37,923 nt of DNA from contig JANLGZ010000019.1 of the NCBI GenBank assembly GCA_024653905.1, positions 1-37,923 on the forward strand. The letters are read 5' to 3'. This document shows, in pieces, positions 29,295 to 36,824 of the stretch. The notes under the pieces were generated by a model, which worked only from the letters and a program-made list of their open reading frames with translations, did no database searches and was not told the DNA's origin. Positions within the stretch are counted from its first letter, which is position 1. Every line of letters starts with the position of its first letter. The translations under genes were made by a program, and so were the position numbers. Origin of the DNA: an archaeon (lineage in GTDB: Archaea; Iainarchaeota; Iainarchaeia; Iainarchaeales; Iainarchaeaceae).

Positions 29295-31961
29295 ATGACG
29301 AAAGTAAAAGACCCTGTTTGCGGAATGGAAATAGAACAAGAAACTGCAAAATTTAAGGAAACTGTAAATGGCAAGGAATACTATTTCTGCTCAAAAGATT
29401 GCAGGGACAAGTTCCTTGCTGAAAATTCTTCTAAAAAAATTTCAAAAAAAATGAATCACAAAAATATGCAACACGAAATGCACTCAGAACACAAACAAAA
29501 AGAAAGTGCTCTTTCAAAAGAAACAATAGCAGTTACTGATATGCACTGCGCTTCTTGTGCCCTTACAATTGAAAAAAACCTAAAAAAAGTTCCGGGTGTT
29601 GAATCCGCAAACGTGAATTTTGCCAACGCAAGAGCCACAATTAATTTTGATAAAAACAAAACCAACAGAAGCATGCTTGAAGAATCAATAGAAAAATCTG
29701 GTTATGGCGTTGTAAAAGAACAAGCTACAAGTAAAGATAAAATAATTTTATTAGTTTCAGGAATGAACAACCCTCATTGCGGAGGAATAATAGAATCTAC
29801 ACTTGGAAAAACAAAAGGAGTTAAGAGTTATCAAATTAATATTGCGACACAAAAAGCAACAATCTATTTCGAACCTGAATTAGTTAAAGTAAATGATTTA
29901 ATTCAGGCTATTTCAAATGCAGGCTATGATGCAAAAGTATCCGAAAATACAGACCTTGAAAAAGAAGCAAGAGAAAAAGAAATGAATGATTTCAAAATAA
30001 AGTTTTTTGCATCAATTACTCTATCAGTTCCATTAATGTATCTGATGGCTGCAAATTTTTTACCACTTCCTGTACCTGAAATTGTTTTACAGAATGAAGC
30101 ATTATTACAATTAATATTAGCAACCCCGGTAATGTGGGTTGGAAGAAAATTCTTTTCTTCAGGATTAAAAGCATTGATTCTGAACAGAACCCCAAACATG
30201 GATACATTAGTTGCAATAGGTGTTGGTTCTGCCTACATTTACAGTTTAGTTGCAGTAATAGCCATCCTTACAGGCTCGGCAGTATTTTCGGTGCACGATC
30301 TTTACTTTGAGGTCGCCGCCTTCTTAATTGCATTTATCTTGCTTGGAAAATATTTTGAAGCACTTGCAAAAGGAAAAACCTCCGAAGCAATAAAAAAACT
30401 CATGGGATTACAGGCAAAAACAGCAATAGTTGAAAGGGATGGAAAAGAAATTGTGATTCCGATTGAGGACGTACAGATAGGAGACATAGTTATTGTAAAA
30501 CCAGGGCAGAAAATCCCGGTTGATGGAATTGTTGTTAATGGTCATTCTTCAGTTGATGAAAGCATGGTTACGGGAGAAAGTATTCCGACAGAAAAAAATA
30601 TTGGCGACACTGTTATTGGTTCTACGATCAACAAGACCGGAAGCTTCAAATTCAAGGCGAATAAAATAGGCGCGGACACAATGTTAAGCCAGATAATAAA
30701 AATGGTTGAAGAAGCTCAGGGAAGTAAGGCGCCAATACAGGAATTTGCGGATAAAGTTTCTTCAGTATTCGTTCCAATAGTAATGGCAATTGCAATTGTT
30801 ACAGGATTATTCTGGTTGTTCATAGGGGCACAAAGCTTTTTATTTGCACTAACAATTTTCATAACAGTAATGATAATCGCATGCCCATGTGCAATGGGTC
30901 TTGCGACACCAACAGCAGTAATGGTCGGAACAGGAATTGGAGCCGAACACGGAATCCTGATTAAAAGTGCTGAATCATTACAAAAAGCTGAAAAAATTGA
31001 TACTATTGTTTTCGATAAAACAGGAACACTCACAAAAGGAAAACCTGAGGTTACAAATATTATTGCACTTAATGGATTTGGAGAAAAAGAAATTTTGGAA
31101 ATTGCTGCTGCAATTGAAAACAAAAGCGAACATCCTCTTGGAGAAGCTATTGTAAATTATGCAAAAGATAAAAAAATTAATTTTGGTTCCCCGGAAAAAT
31201 TTAATTCAATAAGCGGAAAAGGAATTGAAGCAATTTACAAAAACAAAAATATTCTGCTTGGAAACAGAAAACTTTTTACAGAAAAAAATATTCAAATAAA
31301 AGAACTTGAATCCACACTTCAGAATTTGGAAGTAGAAGGAAAAACCGCAATGCTTATTTCAATCAACAATAAACCCGCAGGAATAATTGCGGTTGCTGAT
31401 ACTATTAAAGAAAATTCTAAAAAGGCAATTGAAATGTTGCACAAAATGGGCAAAGAAACAATAATGATTACAGGTGATAATGAGAGAACTGCAAATGCTA
31501 TTGCAAAGCAGGTTGGAATTGACAAAGTGCTTGCAGAGGTGCTTCCTGAGGATAAAGCAAACGAAATCAAAAAACTTCAGGAACAAGGCAAAAAAGTAGC
31601 AATGGTAGGAGATGGCATTAATGACGCCCCTGCACTAGCCAGAGCAGATATAGGAATAGCAATCGGTTCAGGAACAGACGTGGCAATAGAAACAGGGGAC
31701 ATAGTGCTGGTGAAAAGCGATTTAAGGGATGTTGTAACAGCAATTGATCTAAGCAAGTACACGATGAACAAGATAAAACAGAACTTCTTCTGGGCATTTA
31801 TTTACAATATTATTGGCATTCCAGTAGCAATGGGGGTTTTGTACCCCTTCACAGGATGGCTTTTAAGTCCAGTAATAGCTGGTACAGCAATGGCATTTTC
31901 ATCAGTATCTGTTGTTAGTAATTCGCTTTTAATGAAAAGATATAAATCCAAAATAAAATAA
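29295..31961 (+). CDS. copA: Cu(I)-transporting P1B-type ATPase with YHS domain and two HMA domains
   Basis: 888 residues. Domains in order: a YHS/TRASH metal-binding domain (1-45, DPVCGMEIE, FCSKDCRDKF); a His/Met-rich linker (52-68); HMA1 (75-140) with MHCASC (C85, C88); HMA2 (148-215), whose motif reads GMNNPHC, so only C162 remains of the CxxC; then the transport core. The TM CPC motif is C530-P531-C532, phosphorylated D574 lies in DKTGT, SEHPLGEA is the HP motif and GDGINDAPAL the hinge. YN in the seventh helix and MAFSS in the eighth are the Cu(I)/Ag(I) signature. It exports Cu(I) from the cytoplasm. GATGAGG precedes the ATG; it follows the micropeptide leader. Confidence 0.96.
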   Translation: MTKVKDPVCGMEIEQETAKFKETVNGKEYYFCSKDCRDKFLAENSSKKISKKMNHKNMQHEMHSEHKQKESALSKETIAVTDMHCASCALTIEKNLKKVPGVESANVNFANARATINFDKNKTNRSMLEESIEKSGYGVVKEQATSKDKIILLVSGMNNPHCGGIIESTLGKTKGVKSYQINIATQKATIYFEPELVKVNDLIQAISNAGYDAKVSENTDLEKEAREKEMNDFKIKFFASITLSVPLMYLMAANFLPLPVPEIVLQNEALLQLILATPVMWVGRKFFSSGLKALILNRTPNMDTLVAIGVGSAYIYSLVAVIAILTGSAVFSVHDLYFEVAAFLIAFILLGKYFEALAKGKTSEAIKKLMGLQAKTAIVERDGKEIVIPIEDVQIGDIVIVKPGQKIPVDGIVVNGHSSVDESMVTGESIPTEKNIGDTVIGSTINKTGSFKFKANKIGADTMLSQIIKMVEEAQGSKAPIQEFADKVSSVFVPIVMAIAIVTGLFWLFIGAQSFLFALTIFITVMIIACPCAMGLATPTAVMVGTGIGAEHGILIKSAESLQKAEKIDTIVFDKTGTLTKGKPEVTNIIALNGFGEKEILEIAAAIENKSEHPLGEAIVNYAKDKKINFGSPEKFNSISGKGIEAIYKNKNILLGNRKLFTEKNIQIKELESTLQNLEVEGKTAMLISINNKPAGIIAVADTIKENSKKAIEMLHKMGKETIMITGDNERTANAIAKQVGIDKVLAEVLPEDKANEIKKLQEQGKKVAMVGDGINDAPALARADIGIAIGSGTDVAIETGDIVLVKSDLRDVVTAIDLSKYTMNKIKQNFFWAFIYNIIGIPVAMGVLYPFTGWLLSPVIAGTAMAFSSVSVVSNSLLMKRYKSKIK

Positions 31962-32061
31962 TGCAAAAATCCTACATTGGGCCTCTATTGTACGAACAAA
32001 CAACGTAAGACATATGTTTCAAAAAAAAGTATAGGTTTATTTTAAATATTGTTCGTTTAAC

Positions 32062-32073
32062 TTATTCGAATAA
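32062..32073. promoter_or_regulatory. 12-base palindrome before the acidic micropeptide
   Basis: TTATTCGAATAA is a perfect palindrome placed between an AT-rich box (TTTTAAATATT, about 32040-32050) and GGGGTGG (32081-32087), the ribosome binding site of the 26-codon gene. It may be an operator. Confidence 0.35.
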
Positions 32074-32094
32074 TATTAATGGGGTGGTTTTCAC

Positions 32095-32175
32095 ATGAAA
32101 GAACTTGATGAAATCAGATTGCAGGATGACGAAGATAACGACGATAGAGACGGAGAAGAATGGGAAGACGATTAA
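32095..32175 (+). CDS. 26-residue acidic micropeptide
   Basis: The ATG at 32095 opens MKELDEIRLQDDEDNDDR and ends GEEWEDD. More than half of the residues are Asp or Glu. GGGGTGG lies seven bases upstream, and a box-like TTTTAAATATT lies about 50 bases upstream, so it has its own expression signals. There is no Cys or His. An acidic tail-like peptide could mimic DNA or bind a basic partner; the next gene encodes a basic protein. It is too short for homology claims. Confidence 0.4.
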   Translation: MKELDEIRLQDDEDNDDRDGEEWEDD

Positions 32176-32247
32176 TTCCCATTCCTTTTACTTATTTTTA
32201 AAAACCCAAAGATATAAATTCAAAAAACACTTATTATTAGGATTTAA

Positions 32248-32535
32248 ATGGTGTTTGGAATTAGAAGAAAAATCAGAGCTTTTTTTCACCCTGAGAATAA
32301 TGGGGGGCATGGCAGAATACCCCATCTTAACCCAAAAAGGCATAAAACAAAAGTTTCAACTGAAGGGTTTGAACAATTAATAACTGAATTTAGCAAGAAA
32401 ACAGGAATCCCTATTGCTGATGCCAGAAAAGTTATCAAGAGTTATTGTGAAGTCGATGATAAATTACACTCTACAATAGCTAAAGATAATATAGATATAG
32501 CAAAAGAGCAAATACCTGAATTTGAACAAACCTAA
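32248..32535 (+). CDS. Small basic hypothetical protein
   Basis: 95 residues. The N-terminal part (MVFGIRRKIRAFFHPENNGGHGRIPHLNPKRHKTK) is basic, with four His, and likely unstructured or nucleic-acid-binding. Residues 38-95 are helical (FEQLITEFSKKTGIPIADARKVIKSYCEVDD). No family is recognised. GATATAAATT (32211-32220) lies about 30 bases before the ATG. The stop overlaps the rdgB stop region on the other strand by four bases. Confidence 0.65.
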   Translation: MVFGIRRKIRAFFHPENNGGHGRIPHLNPKRHKTKVSTEGFEQLITEFSKKTGIPIADARKVIKSYCEVDDKLHSTIAKDNIDIAKEQIPEFEQT

Positions 32536-33089
32536 TTTTTAGTTAACCATTCACCTAGTTTTCTGGTTGCAATGGCCCTGTGAGAAATTTTGTTTTTTTC
32601 ATCCAGCGGAATATCAACTAATGCTTTTTTGTAACCGTTTGGAATGAAAAGTTTCTCATAAGGAAGCCTGTTTTTATCAAGAGAAACTGTTTTATCCAAT
32701 AAATACCCTTTCAGTTTCCCTGAAAAAACTTTGTACTTTTTCCCATCAAAATAAGCAACAGCAGTTTTGAAATAACACTTTTTATTTTTCGCATTTTTTA
32801 TAAGATTCAGCAAACCAGAAAAACCAATTCCAAGATAAATTCTTTTCGCCATTACCCCGGGAAAATTATTATAACCTTCAAAGTAAACTCCTGTATCCTC
32901 AGCAATAACTGGTTTTTTTATTTTTTCAAATGCCTGCCTTGCTTTTTCTTTCGCAATTTTTTCAATCGAATCAAAATCAGGTTCAAAAATTTCTAATTCA
33001 ATTTGTTTAATTTTAACCCCATACTCTTTGAGGATTTTGCTCATTTCATAAACTTTATGCGAATTACCAGTACATATTACAAGGTTCAT
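32532..33089 (-). CDS. rdgB: Non-canonical purine NTP pyrophosphatase (RdgB/HAM1)
   Basis: 185 residues, full length. It hydrolyses ITP, dITP and XTP to keep deaminated purines out of nucleic acids. Family motifs: ICTGNSHKVYEM at the start (substrate loop, K12), VIAEDTGVYFEGYNNFPGV (catalytic acidic pair and FPG), KCYFKTAVAYFDG, and KISHRAIATRKLGEWL near the end, where SHR contacts the base. Its ATG overlaps the stop of the PPC-like gene by four bases, so the two are co-transcribed. Confidence 0.94.
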   Translation of the reverse strand: MNLVICTGNSHKVYEMSKILKEYGVKIKQIELEIFEPDFDSIEKIAKEKARQAFEKIKKPVIAEDTGVYFEGYNNFPGVMAKRIYLGIGFSGLLNLIKNAKNKKCYFKTAVAYFDGKKYKVFSGKLKGYLLDKTVSLDKNRLPYEKLFIPNGYKKALVDIPLDEKNKISHRAIATRKLGEWLTKN

Positions 33090-33481
33090 TCATCTTCCTC
33101 TTTTATTTCAACAAAAGTAAGATTTATTGTGAACCCATCCTCAGCTTTTCCTCTCACCAAAGTACCATGCACTGGAGGCTTATCAGCAGTAACGATTTTC
33201 ATCTGGCCAAAAAGCTCATCATAACTAAGAGTGAAACTCCCAGAAGCAGTTAGAATAGTTTTGTTTTTTATGACACTTGCCTTGAAGTTCCCTCCTTCAA
33301 AATAATTAATAACCGCTTCCTGTATTTTTCCATCAACAAAACCCACCTGAACCTTATCCAAATGATGTTCTTTCATACCCTGCTTTATGCTTTCAATTAA
33401 GCCATCTCCTTGATCAAGAACCAATTTTAAGTTTTTCTTGATTCCTTTACCATTAAACAAATGAGCATCCACATGAGGCAT
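33086..33481 (-). CDS. Possible PPC/DUF296-like domain protein
   Basis: 131 residues with no membrane segment. The order LVLDQGDGLIESIKQGMKEHHLDKVQVGFVDGKIQEAVINYF, then ASGSFTLSYDELFGQMKIVTADKPPVHGTLVRGKAEDGF, is like the PPC (plants and prokaryotes conserved) fold. There, a helix after a Gly-Asp precedes a sheet, and an HxH...GGHL segment follows; here VHGTLVRG takes that place. PPC proteins form trimers and their biochemical role in archaea is unclear. The match is weak. It is upstream of and overlaps rdgB by four bases. Confidence 0.6.
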   Translation of the reverse strand: MPHVDAHLFNGKGIKKNLKLVLDQGDGLIESIKQGMKEHHLDKVQVGFVDGKIQEAVINYFEGGNFKASVIKNKTILTASGSFTLSYDELFGQMKIVTADKPPVHGTLVRGKAEDGFTINLTFVEIKEEDE

Positions 33482-33532
33482 GAAATAAAATAGTTAGATT
33501 GTCTTATTAAATATTTTGACAAAAATTATAAC

Positions 33533-33817
33533 ATGGCAAGCGACTTGTTTGGATTACTTGGATTAGGTTTGATATTACTTGCGTGGATTCCAGGACTGCT
33601 GGAAACAATAAAATCCGGAAAACCAGGGATGCTGAAACGCTTTATGGTTCTTTATTTTTTAGGTTCATTAAGCCTTGGAATTTACGCCTGGCAGTTAAAC
33701 GCAATCCCCTTTGTAATCCTCAACATCATGGCAGCAATAGTGCCTTTAGTGCATTTGTACTTTTTTATCAAAAAACACGGGCTAAAAAGCATTTTAACAC
33801 CTTCAAGTGAACTTTAA
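33533..33817 (+). CDS. Small three-TM membrane protein, PQ-loop-like
   Basis: 94 residues with three TM helices (about 5-22, 36-53, 56-79). The first ends in LLAWIPGLLETIKSGKPGML, which resembles the first helix and loop of SemiSWEET/PQ-loop and LAB_N proteins (a proline near the membrane middle followed by a charged loop). These proteins dimerise to make a small-solute channel or bind lipids. A solute cannot be assigned. It begins 51 bases from the PPC-like gene, divergently. Confidence 0.6.
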   Translation: MASDLFGLLGLGLILLAWIPGLLETIKSGKPGMLKRFMVLYFLGSLSLGIYAWQLNAIPFVILNIMAAIVPLVHLYFFIKKHGLKSILTPSSEL

Positions 33818-33842
33818 ATAAGTTTCTCAATTTTGTGATAGC

Positions 33843-35078
33843 ATGGCACAGAAAGAATATGATGTTGTTATAGTTGGCGGAGGTCCTGCAGGATCATCAA
33901 CTGCAATGTTTCTGAAAAGAAACGGAGTTGACAATGTTCTGCTTATTGATAAGGCAACTTTTCCAAGAGATAAAATCTGCGGAGATGCATTCTCAGGAAA
34001 AAGCATGGGCATTGCAAGAGAACTTGGAATAATTGATGATTTCAAAAAAGTCCCTAATGAATCAGTTTACGGAGTATTATTCAGCAGTCCAAAAGGAACA
34101 CAAGTTGAGGTACCGTTTCCTGGTTGTGAAGGAAAAATAAAAACCAAACCAGGATTTGTTGTGAGAAGAATCAACGGAGATAATATTTTGTTCCAAAGAG
34201 CAAAAAAACAAGTTGATACTTTAGAAGATTTTACTGTAACTGATTTAACATGGGAAAATGATTTTGTAACGGGATTAAAAGGAAAGAAAAAAACAGGAGA
34301 AGAATTTTCAATCAAAGCAAAAGTTATTGTCGGTGCTGACGGCGCCAATAGCACAATAGGACAAAAAGCAAAAATTGAACCAAATCCGCCTGAACATCAG
34401 GTTATTGCAACAAGAGCTTATTACAAAGGCGTAACCGGAATGAGTAACAACATAGAATTACATTTTGTGGATGAAATCATGCCAGGTTATTTCTGGATTT
34501 TTCCGCTGGATAATGGATGGGTAAATGTTGGCGTAGGATTATTAGTAAGTGAAAAAAATAAAAGAAAACTCAATCTGAAAGAAACCCAAGAAAAAATAAT
34601 AAGAGAAAATCCTTTATTCAAAGAAAGATTTGCAAACGCAAAAATTGATGAACAAGGAATTAAAGTATGGACCTTGCCTGTTGGGTCATTCCACAAAAAG
34701 AACCATGGAAATGGCTGGGTTCTTGTGGGAGATGCAGCCTCACTCATTGACCCATTCTCTGGAGAAGGAGTTGGAAATGCAATGACCTCTGGAAAATTCG
34801 CAGCAAAATACATTGCAAAAGCATTAAAAGAAAATAATGTTTCAAAAGCGAACTTTGACGATTATGATAAAGAATTATGGAATGCAATAGGCTCTGAAAT
34901 AAAAACATCTTACAGATTACAGAGATTAGGCAGCATAAAATTCCTTTTGAACATGTTTATTGACAAAGCAGTACAGAAAAAAGAAGTAAAAGACATAATT
35001 TCAGGAATGCTCGCAAACGAAGAAGCAAAAAAAGAATCAACCTCAACATTAAGTTTACTGAAAGTATTCCTGACCTGA
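33843..35078 (+). CDS. Geranylgeranyl reductase-family flavoprotein
   Basis: 411 residues. The N-terminal FAD-binding Rossmann motif is VVIVGGGPAGSSTAMFL (8-24), followed by LLIDKATFPRDKICGDAFS with the KxCGD(A/G) segment typical of the family. VIVGADGANSTI is the second dinucleotide motif (GD/ADG), and WVLVGDAASLIDPFSGEGVGNAM closes over the flavin. In archaea these enzymes saturate the isoprenoid chains of ether lipids, or of quinones, using reduced ferredoxin or F420. A ferredoxin gene is at 2348 but far away. The substrate is inferred from family only. Confidence 0.9.
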   Translation: MAQKEYDVVIVGGGPAGSSTAMFLKRNGVDNVLLIDKATFPRDKICGDAFSGKSMGIARELGIIDDFKKVPNESVYGVLFSSPKGTQVEVPFPGCEGKIKTKPGFVVRRINGDNILFQRAKKQVDTLEDFTVTDLTWENDFVTGLKGKKKTGEEFSIKAKVIVGADGANSTIGQKAKIEPNPPEHQVIATRAYYKGVTGMSNNIELHFVDEIMPGYFWIFPLDNGWVNVGVGLLVSEKNKRKLNLKETQEKIIRENPLFKERFANAKIDEQGIKVWTLPVGSFHKKNHGNGWVLVGDAASLIDPFSGEGVGNAMTSGKFAAKYIAKALKENNVSKANFDDYDKELWNAIGSEIKTSYRLQRLGSIKFLLNMFIDKAVQKKEVKDIISGMLANEEAKKESTSTLSLLKVFLT

Positions 35079-35312
35079 TTTGTTTTAATATTGCAAAAAT
35101 ATCTTCACAGAGCACCCCTCTTACAGCTCCTGCATTTTCCACCACCAACGCCTTTGCAATAAGCACCCAACCACAATTTCTCTTGCAGGCATGTAAAAAA
35201 ATAATTAAGCCTACTAGTATTAATTTTTTATATTGCCTAATAAGCAAGGTTAAGGGAAACCACAAATAAAAATTTGATTCAAATATGCACTAAATAGGAA
35301 CATATTTAAATC

Positions 35313-35339
35313 ATATACTGCACATATATTGTAGTATAT
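35313..35339. promoter_or_regulatory. Inverted repeat in the toxin-antitoxin promoter
   Basis: ATATACT (35313-35319) and AGTATAT (35333-35339) are inverted arms around 13 bases. They lie 17 bases before the ATG at 35357, where AT-rich boxes place the promoter. RHH antitoxins usually repress their own operon by binding such repeats. Confidence 0.5.
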
Positions 35340-35356
35340 TTTGCAGGTGATTTTAG

Positions 35357-35599
35357 ATGAATATAGATTTTAGAGGCAAAACAAAACAAATATTGGAAAG
35401 CATGGTTGAAGAGGGATATGCAAACACCCAATCCGAAGCAGCCAGACTAGCAATAGTGCAGTTTGGAGAAGAACACTTCAATGAAGCGGAACTTGTTAAC
35501 AGAAAGCTTGACAAATTGAACAAGGACATTGATGAAGGTAAAAGCAAACTTTTGACTCCTGAAGAAGCTTTGGGAAAGTACGCAAAATTCTTGAAGTAG
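35357..35599 (+). CDS. Antitoxin, ribbon-helix-helix type
   Basis: 80 residues. The N-terminal part (GKTKQILESMVEEGYANTQSEAARLAIVQFGEE) has the strand-helix-turn-helix pattern of ribbon-helix-helix antitoxins, with the typical SEAARLAI second helix. The C-terminal half is charged and helical (LDKLNKDIDEGKSKLLTPEEALGKYAKFLK) and would wrap the toxin. GGTGATTTTAG precedes the ATG. The toxin gene starts seven bases after its stop. Confidence 0.8.
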   Translation: MNIDFRGKTKQILESMVEEGYANTQSEAARLAIVQFGEEHFNEAELVNRKLDKLNKDIDEGKSKLLTPEEALGKYAKFLK

Positions 35600-35606
35600 A
35601 TAAAAC

Positions 35607-35870
35607 ATGTACAAACCAACTTTTCACAAAGACTGGCCAGAACACTTCAGCAAATTAGAGCACCTTATAAAGGAACGCACCTCAAAGAAAATACAGAAAA
35701 TTCTTGAACACCCACAAAAAAGGCATCTTGAAAGCAGAGCCAAATATTTTGTCGATAAAGTAGGTCAATACCGAATTTTGTACATGATTTTTGAAGAAAA
35801 ACAAGAAGTACGATTCTTCTTTGTCGGAAACCATAAAGAATACGAAAAATGGTACAAACAATTCTTCTGA
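35607..35870 (+). CDS. RelE/ParE-superfamily toxin
   Basis: 87 residues. The pattern MYKPTFHKDWPEHFSKL, KKIQKILEHPQKRHL, YFVDKVGQYRILYMIFEE and VRFFFVGNHKEYEKWY follows RelE-fold toxins. The basic helices, GQYRI strand and HKEYEKWY end contain the residues RelE-type toxins use to cut mRNA on ribosomes. The toxin follows its antitoxin by seven bases and is expected to act on translation, though a gyrase-poison ParE role is also possible. Confidence 0.85.
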   Translation: MYKPTFHKDWPEHFSKLEHLIKERTSKKIQKILEHPQKRHLESRAKYFVDKVGQYRILYMIFEEKQEVRFFFVGNHKEYEKWYKQFF

Positions 35871-35888
35871 CTCATTTTCTTAAATCGT

Positions 35889-36344
35889 TTATCTTCTGCG
35901 GATTGGTTTAAAGTGCGGATTATGGTCGGCATCAAGACGTTTAAAAAATTTCTCACCGTGCTCATTGGGAGCGCCACGATATATGTCAAATTCTCTAGCT
36001 ATTGCTATTTTTTCTGCTTCAAGATACAAAGCCGTGCCAACAGTAAATTTTTTTTCCCTAAAAAGGGCTTTTGATTCATCTTTTTTAGACCAAAGTGCTT
36101 CTATATTAAAAAGTTTTATTTTATTACGCGCAGAAAGAGCTATCACTCCAAGTAAATTACCGCCTTTAACCATACACAAAACAACATTAGCAGGGTTGCC
36201 TAAAATTTTGGCCCATTGTATAACTCGGGAGTCATGTAAATCTTCATATCCTACACTGTTGATTGTAGCCACTCCTTGTATAGCCTCTTCTTGTAAGTTA
36301 GAAGGCAGTTCTTTGAAGTTTATTATTTTAAAATTATCACTCAT
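35889..36344 (-). CDS. GNAT-like N-acyltransferase
   Basis: 151 residues from the ATG at 36344, chosen because CATTTAAACCA lies about 26 bases upstream; a longer frame with a TTG start exists. The fold resembles GNAT enzymes: N-terminal DNFKIINFKELPSNLQEEAI, strands VVLCMVKGGNLLGVIALSARNK and LFNIEALWSKK, then a TVGTALYLEAEKIAIAREFDIYRGAPNEHGEKFFKRL helix with the end motif. The usual acetyl-CoA loop (Q/RxxGxG/A) is represented only by KKFTVGTAL. It may be a divergent acetyltransferase; no substrate can be named. Confidence 0.65.
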   Translation of the reverse strand: MSDNFKIINFKELPSNLQEEAIQGVATINSVGYEDLHDSRVIQWAKILGNPANVVLCMVKGGNLLGVIALSARNKIKLFNIEALWSKKDESKALFREKKFTVGTALYLEAEKIAIAREFDIYRGAPNEHGEKFFKRLDADHNPHFKPIRRR

Positions 36345-36464
36345 ACTAAATAACAATATTCAATGTGGTTTAAATGTTTTATTAAATCCTTAAAATACAG
36401 AAAATGAGTAACAAGAATTTAGCGCCTCACAAAAAGGTTTAAAGCTATATAACACGCGAGTATT

Positions 36465-36660
36465 ATGGACAATGATGAGGTTACCGCAGAAACTTTGTTG
36501 CGGCGTTGACACGAATTTTCGCTTTCAAGGCAGTTAACTTAAATACGAGTTGGTTCGTAACCTATACGAACTAATTGGGAGTTGAAGGTCAGCTTCAAAT
36601 GTTACATTGAAATGTAACATTCCTACGGGGTTTGTTACGGTTTTTCATAACCTTTTGGCA
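36465..36660. other. Hairpin-rich non-coding stretch
   Basis: The 36391-36824 spacer has no long gene. Four hairpins follow each other: CCGCA/TGCGG (36484-36503), GTTCGTA/TACGAAC (36553-36571, loop ACCTA), TTGAAG/CTTCAA (36582-36598), and a perfect 11-bp stem AATGTTACATT/AATGTAACATT with a two-base loop (36598-36621). A TATA-like GCTATATAAC (36442-36451) lies 14-23 bases upstream of an ATG (36465) that opens only 14 codons (MDNDEVTAETLLRR). It could be a structured RNA, remnants of a mobile element, or a control region. Confidence 0.4.
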
Positions 36661-36784
36661 AGGCGTATGAAACAGACGTTTGCAGCTAAAAGCACCCATA
36701 AAATCGCCGATTAATAGCCAAAAACAAGCGATATTTTGCCACTATTGCCAGATTTTGACTAAAAACACCCAATAAAAACATTAA

Positions 36785-36814
36785 ACTAAACATTTTTATA
36801 TACTTTTGTTTAGT
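36785..36814. promoter_or_regulatory. Inverted repeat flanking the TATA box of the ATPase gene
   Basis: ACTAAAC (36785-36791) and GTTTAGT (36808-36814) are perfect inverted arms. They enclose TTTTATATAC (36794-36803), which is 22-31 bases before the ATG at 36825. A factor bound to both arms would cover the TATA box. Confidence 0.5.
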
Positions 36815-36824
36815 ATACTTATCT

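Noticed and set aside
31985..32056. GTACGAACAAAC and TTGTTCGTTT as inverted operator arms after copA
   Set aside because: The arms match only partly and lie about 60 bases apart; similar GTTCG words are common in this AT-rich sequence.
35079..35356. Minus-strand Cys-rich frame (AYCKGVGGGKCRSCKRGAL) between the reductase and antitoxin genes
   Set aside because: It looks like a zinc knuckle, but the frame has no start codon or ribosome binding site. It could be a fragment; evidence is too thin. No other gene is seen in this 278-base gap apart from the antitoxin promoter.
36470..36480. ATGATGA resembling box C of a C/D guide RNA
   Set aside because: No matching CTGA box D or D' is found at the needed distance, so a C/D RNA is not supported.
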